A stretch of DNA of 64,000 bases from Croceicoccus mobilis (GCF_001661965.1 NZ_LYWZ01000022.1:558001-622000); one strand, 5' to 3'; positions 36,776-46,223 are shown, numbered from the stretch's first letter. Numbers and translations: made by a program. The notes: generated from the letters alone by a model not told the origin.

Positions 36776-37680
36776 ATCCTTTTGCGCCCCGGCGCGGTTT
36801 CTGAAAGCCGCGCCAGCACCAGCGCCGATGCGACCATCGCCATGCCCAGCATGTCCATCGCTGACAGCACTTCGTCAAAGAAAACATGACCGATCAGCGC
36901 TGCGACCGCCGGCTCGGTCAGCAGCGAGACGCCGATCACCAGCGGGCTGAACCAGCCCAATGCGCGGATCAGCAGCCCCTGCCCCACCATCTGGCTCGAC
37001 AGGGCTAGCAGGAACAGGGCGCTCCATTCATGCGGCAGGATCCGTTCGCCCAGCATCAGGGCGATCACAAGCAGGACCGGCGCGCCGGTGATCCCGGTGA
37101 CCGCCAGCAATTGCCATGGTCCCAGATGCGGCCGCACGGATCGCAGCGCGAGGAGATAGCCCGCATAGAAGATGCCTGCGGCCAGGCTGAACAGATCGCC
37201 GATCAGGTTCTGCCGGGAAATGGCCAGTGAGCCATCCAAAAGGATCAGCGCCCCGCCGATCGCAGCGGTTATGGCAAGCAATTCGAAATGATGCGGCCTG
37301 CGCCATGCGACGAACAGGCCCCAGACCATCAGGATAACGCTGCCCGAATTGCCGAAGAGCGCGGCATTGCCCATGCGAGTGCGCTCTATCCCGATGTGCC
37401 AGCTGGCAAGATCGGCGGCGAAGAACAGCCCGGCCAGCACCATCAGCGCGATCCCTGCGCGCCCGATATGCGCAAACCCCGCCCGCTCTTCGCGAAGCGC
37501 AAGAACGAGGATGACGGGAAAGGCCAGCGCCAGCCGCCAGAAACCCGCGGCGACGGGCCCTGTATCGGCAATGCGGACAAGCCACGGGCCAAGCGCCAGC
37601 GCGGCATTGCCCGCGATCAGCATCGCCATCGGGCCAATGGCGAAACGCCTGCGAGGCGTGCCGCTCAACGCATCATGCAT
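36772..37680 (-). CDS. EamA/DMT-family transporter
   Basis: A 302-residue drug/metabolite-type transporter with ten predicted membrane helices arranged as two EamA repeats. The first repeat ends with FNGSG-like NAALFGNSGSVILMVWG and the second carries LLTEPAVAALIGHVFFDE, the conserved EPVxAxxxG motif variant. Such proteins export or import metabolites or amino acids; the substrate cannot be predicted. ATG at 37680 places the first helix at residue 18; an upstream open frame runs through another gene. Confidence 0.88.
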   Translation of the reverse strand: MHDALSGTPRRRFAIGPMAMLIAGNAALALGPWLVRIADTGPVAAGFWRLALAFPVILVLALREERAGFAHIGRAGIALMVLAGLFFAADLASWHIGIERTRMGNAALFGNSGSVILMVWGLFVAWRRPHHFELLAITAAIGGALILLDGSLAISRQNLIGDLFSLAAGIFYAGYLLALRSVRPHLGPWQLLAVTGITGAPVLLVIALMLGERILPHEWSALFLLALSSQMVGQGLLIRALGWFSPLVIGVSLLTEPAVAALIGHVFFDEVLSAMDMLGMAMVASALVLARLSETAPGRKRI

Positions 37681-37702
37681 GGCGGCGTGGTCCGACCGGG
37701 TC

Positions 37703-37984
37703 CTAGCCCTCGCCGGGCACGGCTGCGTCGGGCTCTGCCTGCGCGGCCGGTTCGTCGGCTGCGGGAGCGGCGCCAGCCTCACCCTCGGCAGCTTCCGGCT
37801 CTTCCATATCGCCTTCGGAACGGAGCTGATCCAGCGGGATCATCTCGTCGCTGATCGATCCTTCCAGCACTTCGCCCTCGGCTTCGCGGGTGTCGTTCTC
37901 GGCTCGCTCTGCCGTGTCGCCGCAGGCGGACAGGGACAACGCAAGGATGGAGGTGACGAGCAGGGATTTTCCGGTGATTCGCAT
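37703..37984 (-). CDS. Small acidic lipoprotein
   Basis: A 93-residue predicted lipoprotein. MRITGKSLLVTSILALSLSAC has a lipobox LSAC at Cys21. The mature chain is rich in Glu, Ala, Asp and Pro and shows no domain, so it is probably disordered. It sits ten bases after lipB ends on the same strand and before the EamA gene. Function unknown. Confidence 0.65.
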   Translation of the reverse strand: MRITGKSLLVTSILALSLSACGDTAERAENDTREAEGEVLEGSISDEMIPLDQLRSEGDMEEPEAAEGEAGAAPAADEPAAQAEPDAAVPGEG

Positions 37985-37994
37985 GGCTTGATGG

Positions 37995-38681
37995 CTAGTC
38001 CCTGGGGCAGGCGCGGTCCAGCGCGGCAAGGAAAGATGGTGCATGGCGCAGCAGCGCCTCGTCGAATTCGGCCATGGTCGCGGGTTTGCCCAGCCGTTCC
38101 ATGCTGGTCACGCCATATTCGCTGATGCCGCAGGGCACGATGCCGGTGAAATGGGAAATATCGGGCGCGATATTGACCGAAAAGCCGTGCATGGTGACCC
38201 AGCGCCGCACGCGCACCCCGATGGCGCCGATTTTCGCTTCGCCCCCGTCGATGTCGCGCGTCCAGATGCCGACGCGCCCCTCGGCCCGCCAGCACTCGAT
38301 CCCGAAATCGGCAAGCGCGTCGATCACCCAGCCTTCCAGCGCATGGACAAAACCGCGCACGTCGCGCGCGCGCTGTGACAGGTCAAGCAGGACATAGCCG
38401 ATCCGCTGCCCCGGCCCGTGATAGGTGAACTGCCCGCCGCGCCCGGCTTCCACCACGTCGAACCGCGGGTCGAGGAGGTCGGCATCCTTCGCGCTAGTGC
38501 CCGCGGTATAGACGGGCGGATGTTCGAGCAGCCAGATCAGCTCCTTCGCCTCACCTTTATGAATCGCGCCATTGCGCTCCTGCATTTCCGCCAGCGCCTC
38601 GCGATAAGGGACCTGAGCGCCGCTCACGCGCCATTCGATACCGGCGGGGATGGATGGTGAATTCTGTGTCTGGCTCGCCAT
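37995..38681 (-). CDS. lipB: Octanoyl-[ACP]:protein N-octanoyltransferase
   Basis: Transfers octanoate from ACP to lipoyl domains, beginning lipoate assembly on 2-oxoacid dehydrogenases. The 228 residues include [20 protein letters not shown], the catalytic lysine in AKIGAIGVR, and the acyl-thioester cysteine in [17 protein letters not shown] 38681 is preferred over a far longer frame that overlaps the divergent membrane gene. The window also carries a branched-chain dehydrogenase operon whose E2 would need lipoylation. Confidence 0.95.
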   Translation of the reverse strand: MASQTQNSPSIPAGIEWRVSGAQVPYREALAEMQERNGAIHKGEAKELIWLLEHPPVYTAGTSAKDADLLDPRFDVVEAGRGGQFTYHGPGQRIGYVLLDLSQRARDVRGFVHALEGWVIDALADFGIECWRAEGRVGIWTRDIDGGEAKIGAIGVRVRRWVTMHGFSVNIAPDISHFTGIVPCGISEYGVTSMERLGKPATMAEFDEALLRHAPSFLAALDRACPRD

Positions 38682-38721
38682 GCGCGTTGCGTGGAACGAA
38701 ACGTCATGCCAATCAAGAGGC

Positions 38722-39546
38722 ATGAGCGTTCCCCCCGTAAAGCCCTCTTCCCCGCCGCCCGGAATGCCGCGTTTCGACGCGGGCGCCGCCTGGACCAGCG
38801 CGGTCGCCATCATCAAGGCCAATCGCGAGCTTTTGACCGTTATCGCGGGCCTGTTTTTCCTGCTGCCGCAACTGGTCATCGCCTTCCTGATTCCCGAACC
38901 GCCCGCCGGTCTGGAAGAGGACGCGCAGGCCGAGGCGATCCTTGCCATACTGTCCAGCTGGTGGCCGGTCTGGCTGATCGGGCTGATCGCGATCGGCATG
39001 GGCATGCTGGCGATGATCGTGCTGATTACAGGGCGTGACCGCCCCACGGTGGGCGAAGCGCTTCAGCGCGGGCTCAAGGCGCTCCCCTCGCTGATCGCGG
39101 CGCAGCTGGTCGTGGTGGCAGGCGTCGGGCTGGGCATGCTGCTGATCATGGTGCCCTTTTCGCTGGGCGGGCAGGCGCTGGCGGGCGTCGGGCTGATCGG
39201 CGCGCTGGTCTTTGCCGCGTGGATCTATGCGCGCACATTGCTGATCGCGCCCGTGCTGGCTGGAGAGGGGCTGAGAAACCCGTTCGAGGCGATCATGAAA
39301 AGCTGGCAGATGAGCCGGGGCAATGCCGGGCGGCTGCTGGGGTTCTTCCTGCTGCTGCTGCTGGCCAATACGGTGATCTATCTGGTCGCGACCAGCATTC
39401 CGGCGGCCATCGCCATCGTGCTGGGCGGGCAGCTGGCGGGCAAGATCGTATCGGCGGTGATGGGCAGCCTGATCGCCGCGATCTTCTCGCTGATCTCGAC
39501 TGCCGTGCTGACGGCGGCATGGGCGCAATTGAAGCCGAAAGGCTGA
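38722..39546 (+). CDS. Polytopic membrane protein (glycerophosphodiester-phosphodiesterase membrane-domain-like)
   Basis: A 274-residue protein with a short Pro-rich N terminus and about six long hydrophobic helices, joined by amphipathic stretches such as [14 protein letters not shown]. The pattern of a conserved basic-aromatic SW-x-x-x-R-G loop is seen in bacterial membrane proteins related to the membrane domain of some glycerophosphodiesterases, but I do not assign a function. Divergent from lipB with 40 bases between. Confidence 0.75.
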   Translation: MSVPPVKPSSPPPGMPRFDAGAAWTSAVAIIKANRELLTVIAGLFFLLPQLVIAFLIPEPPAGLEEDAQAEAILAILSSWWPVWLIGLIAIGMGMLAMIVLITGRDRPTVGEALQRGLKALPSLIAAQLVVVAGVGLGMLLIMVPFSLGGQALAGVGLIGALVFAAWIYARTLLIAPVLAGEGLRNPFEAIMKSWQMSRGNAGRLLGFFLLLLLANTVIYLVATSIPAAIAIVLGGQLAGKIVSAVMGSLIAAIFSLISTAVLTAAWAQLKPKG

Positions 39547-39565
39547 TCGCCTTGCGCCGCCGGGG

Positions 39566-40192
39566 TCAGTCCTTGTGGCCCCAGAACAGCTTGCACGGCA
39601 GGATGTTCAGCGGTTCGAAATCGGAATCGATGCGCTCGAACTTCTTCGCCATGAAATCGCGTGCCGCGGCCGAGAATTGATAGACCAGGAACGCGCCGCC
39701 CGGGCGCAGCACCTTGTGCGTACCATCCACGATCGCGGGACCAATGCCATCGGGCAGAGTCGAGAACGGCAGGCCCGACAGGATGTAATCCGCCCCATCG
39801 TGGCCATGGTCCTTGATGATCGTCTCGACATCGGCGGCGCTGCCCAGAACCGCGGTAAAGCGCGGATCGTGGATCGTGCGGTTCAGGTAATCGATATAGA
39901 GCGGGTTGGTGTCGATCACGATCAGCGCGCCATCGGGGCGCAGGCGGTCAAGCACAGGCTGGCAGAACGTGCCGACGCCCGGACCATATTCGACGAACAG
40001 CTTACAGCGGTCCCAGTCAGTGCGCGAGAGCATGCGATTGATGGTAAAGCGCGAGGACGGGATGATCGAGCCGACCATCACCGGGTGCTGCACGAAACCC
40101 TTGAAGAAGACGGCCCACGGGCCAAGCTTGTCTTCCAGCCGGCGCTTTGCGCGCGTGACGGCGGATTTGCGCGCCAGTTCGGTACCACTCAT
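39566..40192 (-). CDS. Phospholipid N-methyltransferase-like protein (PmtA-type)
   Basis: A 208-residue SAM methyltransferase without membrane helices. The N-terminal FFKGFVQHPVMVGSIIPSSRF is the hallmark of PmtA-type enzymes and related rRNA-dimethylase-fold proteins; the SAM loop is VEYGPGVGTFCQPVL and the motif IV region is LSGLPFSTLP. PmtA methylates phosphatidylethanolamine towards phosphatidylcholine at the inner membrane. Whether this one does is inferred. ATG at 40192 is used. Confidence 0.8.
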   Translation of the reverse strand: MSGTELARKSAVTRAKRRLEDKLGPWAVFFKGFVQHPVMVGSIIPSSRFTINRMLSRTDWDRCKLFVEYGPGVGTFCQPVLDRLRPDGALIVIDTNPLYIDYLNRTIHDPRFTAVLGSAADVETIIKDHGHDGADYILSGLPFSTLPDGIGPAIVDGTHKVLRPGGAFLVYQFSAAARDFMAKKFERIDSDFEPLNILPCKLFWGHKD

Positions 40193-40319
40193 GAAATCTT
40201 CGTGTCCTCGCGAGGCCGCTTGAATTGACTGCGCGCCGGGGTGGCAAACCTTCGGCTGCATTGCAAGTTTCACCGGCCATTTTCGCCACAGGCGATGGCA
40301 GGCCGGGATTGCAGATGCA

Positions 40320-40664
40320 TTACAGGATTTCCTGCACCTTTTCCTGCGGACGGCACAGGCGCGCGCCCTTGTCGGTCTCGACCAGCGGGCGTTCGATCAG
40401 GATGGGCTCGGCCTCCATCGCGGCCAGCACGGTGGCGTCATCCGCATCCGGCAAGCCGCGTTCGGCCGCATCGGTGCCGCGCATGCGCAGGCCCGCCTGC
40501 GGGGTGATACCGGCATCCTTGTAAAGCTGCGCCAGCTTGGCCGCGCTGGGCGGGTTCTTCAGATATTCGACCACTTCGACCTCGACACCCGGCGTTTCCT
40601 CCAGGATGGCGAGCGTCTTTCGCGACGTGCCGCATTTCGGGTTGTGCCAGATGGTGGCCTTCAT
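40320..40664 (-). CDS. arsC: Arsenate reductase (glutaredoxin-dependent, ArsC)
   Basis: A 114-residue ArsC of the glutaredoxin-coupled type. The catalytic cysteine lies in HNPKCGTSRKTL and the anion-binding arginine in LIERPLVET; LRMRGTDAAE fits the substrate loop. No arsB, arsR or acr3 accompanies it, so an arsenate role is unproven. Its ATG overlaps the stop of the upstream 2Fe-2S gene by four bases, so the two are translationally coupled. Confidence 0.9.
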   Translation of the reverse strand: MKATIWHNPKCGTSRKTLAILEETPGVEVEVVEYLKNPPSAAKLAQLYKDAGITPQAGLRMRGTDAAERGLPDADDATVLAAMEAEPILIERPLVETDKGARLCRPQEKVQEIL

Positions 40665-41227
40665 TCTTCGCTCTCCGCTGGTGTCTGGGGGGTGTCGGCG
40701 CTGATGGCCGGAACGTCCTGCGCCGCAGTGGCCGGGTCGATGCCGGATGCGGGCAGGCTCTGTATGGTTTCGCGTCGGCGCATGGCACGGCCTGCGCGTT
40801 CGATGGCGCGAATGATGCGCGGGCCCGCGCCGCAGGGGCACAGGTTCTTCACCGCTTCGGATATCTGTTCGCGCCCCGCGCGGGGATTCTTCGCCAGCAG
40901 GGCCGCGCCCGCCATGACAACGCCGGGCGTGCAAAAGCCGCACTGGATCGCGCCTTCGGCAACCAGCGCCTGCTGCACGGGATGCGAACGGTCGGGGGAG
41001 ATCGCCTCGATCGTGGTGACGAAGCGGCCTTCGACATCGGCAAGCGATACAAGGCATGACCGGATCGCCTCACCATCGATAATGACGGTGCAGGACCCGC
41101 AATCGCCATTGCCGCAGCCATATTTGGTTCCGGTCAGATTGGCCGCATCGCGCAGCGCCCAAAGGAGCGGCGTTTCCGGGTCCATCAGGAAATGGACCGG
41201 GCGGTCATTGACGGTAAAGCGGGTCAT
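40661..41227 (-). CDS. Orphan (2Fe-2S) subunit of xanthine-dehydrogenase family
   Basis: A 188-residue iron-sulphur protein of the CoxS/IorA type. The N-terminal plant-ferredoxin-like cluster is C-x4-C-x2-C in YGCGNGDCGSC with a further cysteine in RSCLVSL. The C-terminal cluster cysteines are in QCGFCTPG and LCPCG. A Pro/Ala-rich tail of about 35 residues follows. These subunits normally pair with a molybdopterin large subunit, but none is adjacent. It is coupled to arsC. Confidence 0.88.
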   Translation of the reverse strand: MTRFTVNDRPVHFLMDPETPLLWALRDAANLTGTKYGCGNGDCGSCTVIIDGEAIRSCLVSLADVEGRFVTTIEAISPDRSHPVQQALVAEGAIQCGFCTPGVVMAGAALLAKNPRAGREQISEAVKNLCPCGAGPRIIRAIERAGRAMRRRETIQSLPASGIDPATAAQDVPAISADTPQTPAESEE

Positions 41228-41267
41228 CGCGGTGTTCGTCTAGCGCGGCGCGGACCGACAGGGAAGA

Positions 41268-41888
41268 TCAGGCCGCGACCAATCCCCGCTCCGACAGGTC
41301 GGAACGAAGCGTGGCGGCATCGGTGAAGTGATGCACCTGCCAGCCCAGCCGCCGGGCCGTGGCGATATTGGCGGCATTATCGTCGATGAACAGCGTTTCG
41401 GCCGGGTCCACGCCGAATCGGCTGGCGGCAAGGTCGAAGATTTCCTCGCCCGGTTTCGCCAGTTTTTCGGTGCCGGACACGACGATGTCGCGGAACCGGT
41501 CGAAAACGGGCTGGGTCGGGCGGAACTGTTTCCAGAACAGATCGGCGAAATTGGTGATCGCGAACAAAGGCATGCCGCTCGCGTCCAGCTCTTCCACGAT
41601 AGGGATCGAACCGGGCACCGGCCCGGGAATCGTTTCGAGGAAGCGGGTGGCGTAGGCATCGATCACCGCGCCGTGCTGCGGGAAGAGGATCTTGCGCTCG
41701 GCGACCATGTCATCCAGCGCGCGGCCCGCGTCATGCTGGTAGTGCCACTCCTCGGTGACGACATGGGTCAGGACGAATTCCAGCTCTGCCGGATCGTCGA
41801 CGAGTCGCTCGAACAGAATACGCATGTCCCAGCAAAACAGAACCCGCCCGACGTCAAAGGTGACGTTGCGGACGGGTTGCTGGGTCAT
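41268..41888 (-). CDS. HAD-family phosphatase (YihX-like)
   Basis: A 206-residue haloacid-dehalogenase hydrolase. The nucleophile Asp is in FDVGRVLF, motif II serine or threonine in FAITNFAD, the lysine in KLAKPGEEIFD and the acidic pair in LFIDDNAANI. The cap is small and helical as in YihX, a sugar-phosphate phosphatase. The substrate is not known. ATG 41888 is preferred because 34 upstream open codons are Arg/Pro-rich and not family-like. Confidence 0.87.
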   Translation of the reverse strand: MTQQPVRNVTFDVGRVLFCWDMRILFERLVDDPAELEFVLTHVVTEEWHYQHDAGRALDDMVAERKILFPQHGAVIDAYATRFLETIPGPVPGSIPIVEELDASGMPLFAITNFADLFWKQFRPTQPVFDRFRDIVVSGTEKLAKPGEEIFDLAASRFGVDPAETLFIDDNAANIATARRLGWQVHHFTDAATLRSDLSERGLVAA

Positions 41889-42080
41889 CAGATTCAAACG
41901 CGCCGAAAGTGTCGGCGGGAGGGTGCGGCGCGGTTCTGGTCGGGGTGGAGCGAGAATGGCTGGCTTCGAGAACCGGACCCCAAAACCCAAAGAAATCTGG
42001 GCGATCTATGGATCGTGAGGACCGGAAGCGCAGAAGACGGCCGTTCGCAGCCCGCCCCCGGGCGGAACCGCGGTGCAGCC

Positions 42081-42206
42081 TCAGCCCTGGCGGGCTTTGA
42101 ACTTGCGAACGGTCTTGTTGATCACATAGGTGCGGCCGCGACGGCGGATCACGCGGTTGTCGCGATGACGGTTCTTCAGCGACTTGAGGCTGTTGCGAAT
42201 CTTCAT
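42081..42206 (-). CDS. rpmJ: 50S ribosomal protein L36, zinc-free form
   Basis: Too short for most ORF lists: 41 codons on the minus strand, beginning [11 protein letters not shown] and ending RKFKARQG. The middle contains [16 protein letters not shown]. It is the cysteine-free type of bL36, lacking the four-ligand zinc ribbon. This is the longer form seen in many Alphaproteobacteria. It is a stand-alone gene between a HAD phosphatase and galE. Confidence 0.92.
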   Translation of the reverse strand: MKIRNSLKSLKNRHRDNRVIRRRGRTYVINKTVRKFKARQG

Positions 42207-42352
42207 GTCAATGTTCCGATGTCAGTATCATGCCCCGCCTGCTGCGCCATCAAATGGGCGCGGGCGGGCGAAATTCAAGGCTGGCCCGTTAGGGGCCACA
42301 GGGATTCGAGTCAAGCCGGGATTGCACCCGGAGTTTGCCGGAACGACGCGAA

Positions 42353-43375
42353 TCAGGCGTTTTCGGTCTGGCTTTCCGATTCCCGGATCGCCTGCAGCTT
42401 GGTCTCCCAACGCAGGGCATCGGTAATGATCTGCTCCAGATTGTCGAACTGCGGCTGCCATGGCGTAGTGGCGAGCAGCTTCGAATTATCGGCCAGCAGC
42501 GCCGAGACATCGCCCGCGCGGCGGCCTTCCATGCGGCGCGGGACCGGCTTTCCGACGACCTTGTCGACCGCGTCCAGCACTTCCAGCACCGAAAAACCCT
42601 TCGCATAGCCCACGTTCATGGTGAGATTGCGCGCAGGCTGAGCGATCAGGGCCTCCAGCGCATGGACATGGGCGGCGGCAAGATCGCTGACATGGATATA
42701 GTCGCGGATGCCGGTGCCGTCGCGGGTGGCATAATCCTGCCCGAACACGGCCACTTCGCTGCGTTTGCCCAAAGCCGCTTCCAGCGCGACCTTGATGAGA
42801 TGGGTCGAGCCCACGCCGGACTGGCCACTGCGCGCCTCGGGGTCCGCGCCCGCCACGTTGAAGTAACGCAGCACGCAATAGTTCATGTCATGCGCCTTGG
42901 CGGTGTCGGCCAGCACGCGCTCGGTCATGGCCTTTGACATGGCATAGGGATTGAACGGGGCCAGCGGTTCGTCTTCCGACAAGGGCTTCGCCTCCGCCTC
43001 GCCATAGACGCTGGCGGTGGAGCTGAAGATGAAGTGCGGGATACCCGATTCGACCGCCGCCTGGATCAGCGTGCGGCTCTTGCCCGTGTTATTGTCGTAA
43101 TACTTCAGCGGGTTTTCGACCGATTCGGGCACGATGATCGATCCGGCGAAATGCATGATGGCACCGATCTTTTGCTCTTCGAAGATCCGCTTGACCAGAT
43201 CGGTGTCGACGACATCGCCCTCATAGAACGGGACGCCATCGGGCACGGCCCAGCGAAAGCCGGTCGACAGATCGTCAAGCACCACCACCGGCCAGCCGCG
43301 ATCGACCAGCGCCAACACGGCGTGGCTCCCGATATATCCTGCGCCACCTGTCACCAGAACGGGGAACGGAGCCAT
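42353..43375 (-). CDS. galE: UDP-glucose 4-epimerase
   Basis: Interconverts UDP-glucose and UDP-galactose for envelope polysaccharides. The 340 residues have the NAD loop TGGAGYIGSHAV, the catalytic YAMSK tyrosine-lysine pair, and the later RDYIHVSDLA motif typical of GalE. It could supply UDP-galactose for the glycan cluster starting at 43729, and it is divergent from that cluster's glycosyltransferase across a 353 bp gap. Confidence 0.95.
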   Translation of the reverse strand: MAPFPVLVTGGAGYIGSHAVLALVDRGWPVVVLDDLSTGFRWAVPDGVPFYEGDVVDTDLVKRIFEEQKIGAIMHFAGSIIVPESVENPLKYYDNNTGKSRTLIQAAVESGIPHFIFSSTASVYGEAEAKPLSEDEPLAPFNPYAMSKAMTERVLADTAKAHDMNYCVLRYFNVAGADPEARSGQSGVGSTHLIKVALEAALGKRSEVAVFGQDYATRDGTGIRDYIHVSDLAAAHVHALEALIAQPARNLTMNVGYAKGFSVLEVLDAVDKVVGKPVPRRMEGRRAGDVSALLADNSKLLATTPWQPQFDNLEQIITDALRWETKLQAIRESESQTENA

Positions 43376-43728
43376 GCAACCTGCCTTTCGAGAAATCTTG
43401 AATCTGATCCGATAATGGGCTGGCTTATATCAGTGCCTGAGGCTTTGCGGGTTAACTTTGCGCATTATCCCGGCGGCACTCTGGATTAATCCCCACGGCT
43501 AGAGCGCACGGCTTGTCGCGGCATGCGCACATGACGCCGCGCCGGATTAACCGATTCCGTCACCCCTTCGGCTGCACCGCGCCCAAGGGATGGATCGCGA
43601 TACCCCTTTGGGGCCTCAACCCTTATAAGCATGGCGAAAAGCGAGGCGATTGTGCATCTTGGGGCTTGGCGGTGCGGATTCTCCGCGAACCACCTTTTTA
43701 ATCGAGAACTGCGGAGCAGCCCCCACAG
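43376..43728. other. Divergent promoter region, galE and GT2 gene
   Basis: No open frame of note. AT-richer stretches at 43405-43470 and near 43690 probably hold the two promoters, and GCGGA/TCCGC forms a short hairpin near 43675. No repeat or known binding motif is recognised. Confidence 0.45.
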
Positions 43729-44598
43729 ATGCGCATCCACGTCGCCATTGCCACGACCGGCCGGCCCAAGATCATGAGCCAGGTGGTCGAGCGTTTCGAC
43801 CGCCAGACGCGCAAGCCCGATGGCATCATCGTGGTGGGCGCGGCTCCGGAAGACATCGTGGGTCTCGACAAGCTGCCCCATCCGCCGCTCGCCGTGATCA
43901 GCCATAAAAAGGGCCTGTGCTGCCAGCGCAATGTCGCGCTGTCGCATCTGCGCGACAAGGCCGACGTGGTGGTGTTCTTCGACGATGACTTCGTCGTTTC
44001 CGACGACATCATCGAAAAGATGGAAAAGATGTTCACCGCCGATCCGAAGCTGGTGGGCCTCACCGGCTGGCTGGTCGCCGATGGCGCGCAGACCGGCGGG
44101 CTGACTTTCGAAGAATCGGCCGCGATGCTGGATGCCCCCGATTTCCGCCCGGACAAGGCGGATGAGCCGACCAGCTGGCTGTATGGCTGCAACATGGCCT
44201 TCCGCATGAGCGCGTGCGAGGGGCTGACCTTCGACGAGAACCTGCCGCTTTATGGCTGGCAGGAAGATGTCGATTTTTCCGAACAGCTGGCGCGGCGCGG
44301 GTCGATGATTCGCACGGCACAGATGACCGGCGTGCACATGGGTACGCGCGGCGGGCGCACCTCGGGCTTTCGCCTCGGCTATTCGCAGGTCGCCAATATT
44401 GTCTATCTTCGCAAGAAGGGGACGATCGGGTCCTATCACGGCTGGGAACTGATGGCGCGCAATGTCGCGGCCAATCTCGCCCACTCGATCAAGCCGGAAC
44501 CCACGATCGACCGGCGCGGACGGCTTCGCGGCAATCTGCTGGCCTTTGCCGACATGATCCGCGGGCGGGCGCATCCCACCAAGATCCTGGATCTCTAG
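43729..44598 (+). CDS. Family 2 glycosyltransferase
   Basis: A 289-residue GT-A enzyme for glycan assembly. The nucleotide-sugar DXD equivalent is in VVVFFDDDFVVSDD, the acceptor region has GCNMAFR, and the catalytic base lies in LYGWQEDVDFS. It is soluble. It probably opens the surface-glycan locus, but a 318 bp gap separates it from the next gene, so a separate transcript is possible. Donor and acceptor cannot be deduced. Confidence 0.88.
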   Translation: MRIHVAIATTGRPKIMSQVVERFDRQTRKPDGIIVVGAAPEDIVGLDKLPHPPLAVISHKKGLCCQRNVALSHLRDKADVVVFFDDDFVVSDDIIEKMEKMFTADPKLVGLTGWLVADGAQTGGLTFEESAAMLDAPDFRPDKADEPTSWLYGCNMAFRMSACEGLTFDENLPLYGWQEDVDFSEQLARRGSMIRTAQMTGVHMGTRGGRTSGFRLGYSQVANIVYLRKKGTIGSYHGWELMARNVAANLAHSIKPEPTIDRRGRLRGNLLAFADMIRGRAHPTKILDL

Positions 44599-44916
44599 AC
44601 AGAATCCCGAAGCACCCTCACGGGCCGCTACCTTAGGGTTATCTACCTATTAACGCCTTGCGGGAATCCCCCCCAGAGCGTCCAATGCAGATGCGCGGCA
44701 GAGTGCGGGAATTGCCTGCTGCGCATGGGGTGACCAGGGGGATTTGGTAGCTCGTCAGCGTCTGACGCCGCGCACTTGTTCGTGTGGCGAAAGCATCGAC
44801 GCAAACAGGCGGCGCCCATCTCCACCTTGCACCGGGGGTAAGAATTGCGCCCAGGCCCATGTGGCGCCCGCAATTGCGAGCGAAAGTGGGCCACGGGCGA
44901 AAAGGGGGAATTGGAC
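44599..44916 (+). other. Structured leader/promoter region of glycan operon
   Basis: Noncoding gap with three hairpins: 44691-44701 with 44716-44726 (11 bp, one wobble), CGTCAG-CGT-CTGACG at 44753-44767, and AATTGCG/CGCAATT at 44843-44875. GGGGGAATTGGAC directly precedes the methyltransferase ATG. It may be a structured 5' leader that controls the operon. Confidence 0.4.
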
Positions 44917-46215
44917 ATGAATGTCGAATGGTCCGGCAAGAATGCGATCGAACTGACCGGCGGCGAGGAGGGCGACTTGGCCGCAAAGCCGTGCTGCCGC
45001 CATTGCGGCGAACCGCTCGACATCGTGCTGGCCGATCTTGGCTATTCGCCTGTCGCCAATGACCTGATCACGCCCGACATGGTGGGCCAGCCCGAAACGC
45101 TATACCCGCTGAAGGTCAGCGTTTGCGGCACCTGCTGGCTGGCGCAGGCCGCCGACGTGCTGCCCGCCGATGCGATCTTCCGCGCCGACTACACCTATTT
45201 CTCCTCGCACTCCTCGACGTGGCTCGCCCATGCGAAAGCCTATGTCGACCACATGATCGAACGTTTCGATCTGGATGCCGATAGCCGCGTGGTCGAGGTT
45301 GCGTGCAACGATGGCTATCTGCTTCAATATGTTAAGGAGGCGGGCATCCCCTGCCTTGGCGTCGAGCCGACCGCCGGTCCCGCGCAAAAGGCGCGCGATC
45401 TGGGCATCGAGGTCGTGGTCGAGTTCATGACCGAGAATTACGGGCAGGCTCTGGCCAAGAGCGGCTGGACGGCCGACCTCGTCACCGCGAACAATGTCCT
45501 CGCCCATGTGCCCGACATCAATGATTTCGTGCGCGGCATCGCGGCGATCCTGAACCCCGAAGGCGTCGCCACATTCGAGGTGCAGCATCTTTTGCGCCTG
45601 ATGCAAGGCCGCCAGTTCGACACGATCTATCACGAGCATTTCAGCTATCTCTCGCTGCTGGCAGCGGAAAAGCTGTTTGCCGCAGCGGGCCTGCGCGTTT
45701 TTGCGGTCGATAATCTGCCCACCCATGGCGGCTCGGTCCGCTTTTACGTCTGCCGCGCCGAATCGAGCCGAGCGGACGAGGCCTCCTTGGACGCGATGCG
45801 CGGCGAAGAAGCCGAATATGGCCTCGACAGGCGCGAAGTTTACGAGGCCTGGCGCGCCGATGTGCAGGAAACGAAGCTGGCGCTGATGGAAATGTGCCTC
45901 AAGCTGAAGCGCGAGGGGAAGACCATCGTCGGTTATGGCGCTCCGGCCAAGGGTGTGACTTTGCTGAATTATTGCGGGATCGGGGCCGATTTCCTCGATT
46001 ACACCGTCGACCGGGCGCCCTCGAAAAAGGGCTGCCTGCTGCCCGGCGTGCACGTCCCGATTCTGGACCCTTCCGAGATCCTCAACACCAAGCCCGATTA
46101 CGTGCTTATCCTGCCCTGGAATCTCAAGGACGAGATCATGGAGCAAATGAGTGCGGTGCGTGACTGGGGCGGCAAGTTCGTGACCCCGGTGCCGCTGGCG
46201 AAAATCGAGGATTGA
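44917..46215 (+). CDS. Sugar C-methyltransferase, three-domain (NovU/TylC3-like)
   Basis: A 432-residue SAM methyltransferase with the full sugar C-methyltransferase layout. An N-terminal zinc-binding domain has C27-x2-C30 and C70-x2-C73. The Rossmann domain has VVEVACNDGYLLQY, and the catalytic loop reads IYHEHFSYLS. A C-terminal domain contains GYGAPAKGVTLLNY. Such enzymes methylate C3 or C5 of nucleotide-linked 4-keto sugars. Its natural sugar substrate is presumably made by the neighbouring RfbF and SDR products (inference). It begins a plus-strand run to 51395. Confidence 0.9.
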   Translation: MNVEWSGKNAIELTGGEEGDLAAKPCCRHCGEPLDIVLADLGYSPVANDLITPDMVGQPETLYPLKVSVCGTCWLAQAADVLPADAIFRADYTYFSSHSSTWLAHAKAYVDHMIERFDLDADSRVVEVACNDGYLLQYVKEAGIPCLGVEPTAGPAQKARDLGIEVVVEFMTENYGQALAKSGWTADLVTANNVLAHVPDINDFVRGIAAILNPEGVATFEVQHLLRLMQGRQFDTIYHEHFSYLSLLAAEKLFAAAGLRVFAVDNLPTHGGSVRFYVCRAESSRADEASLDAMRGEEAEYGLDRREVYEAWRADVQETKLALMEMCLKLKREGKTIVGYGAPAKGVTLLNYCGIGADFLDYTVDRAPSKKGCLLPGVHVPILDPSEILNTKPDYVLILPWNLKDEIMEQMSAVRDWGGKFVTPVPLAKIED

Positions 46216-46223
46216 GGTAACGC

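Noticed and set aside
42282-42296. GGCCC/GGGCC hairpin downstream of galE
   Set aside because: Five-base-pair stem with no T run on either strand; too weak to call a terminator.
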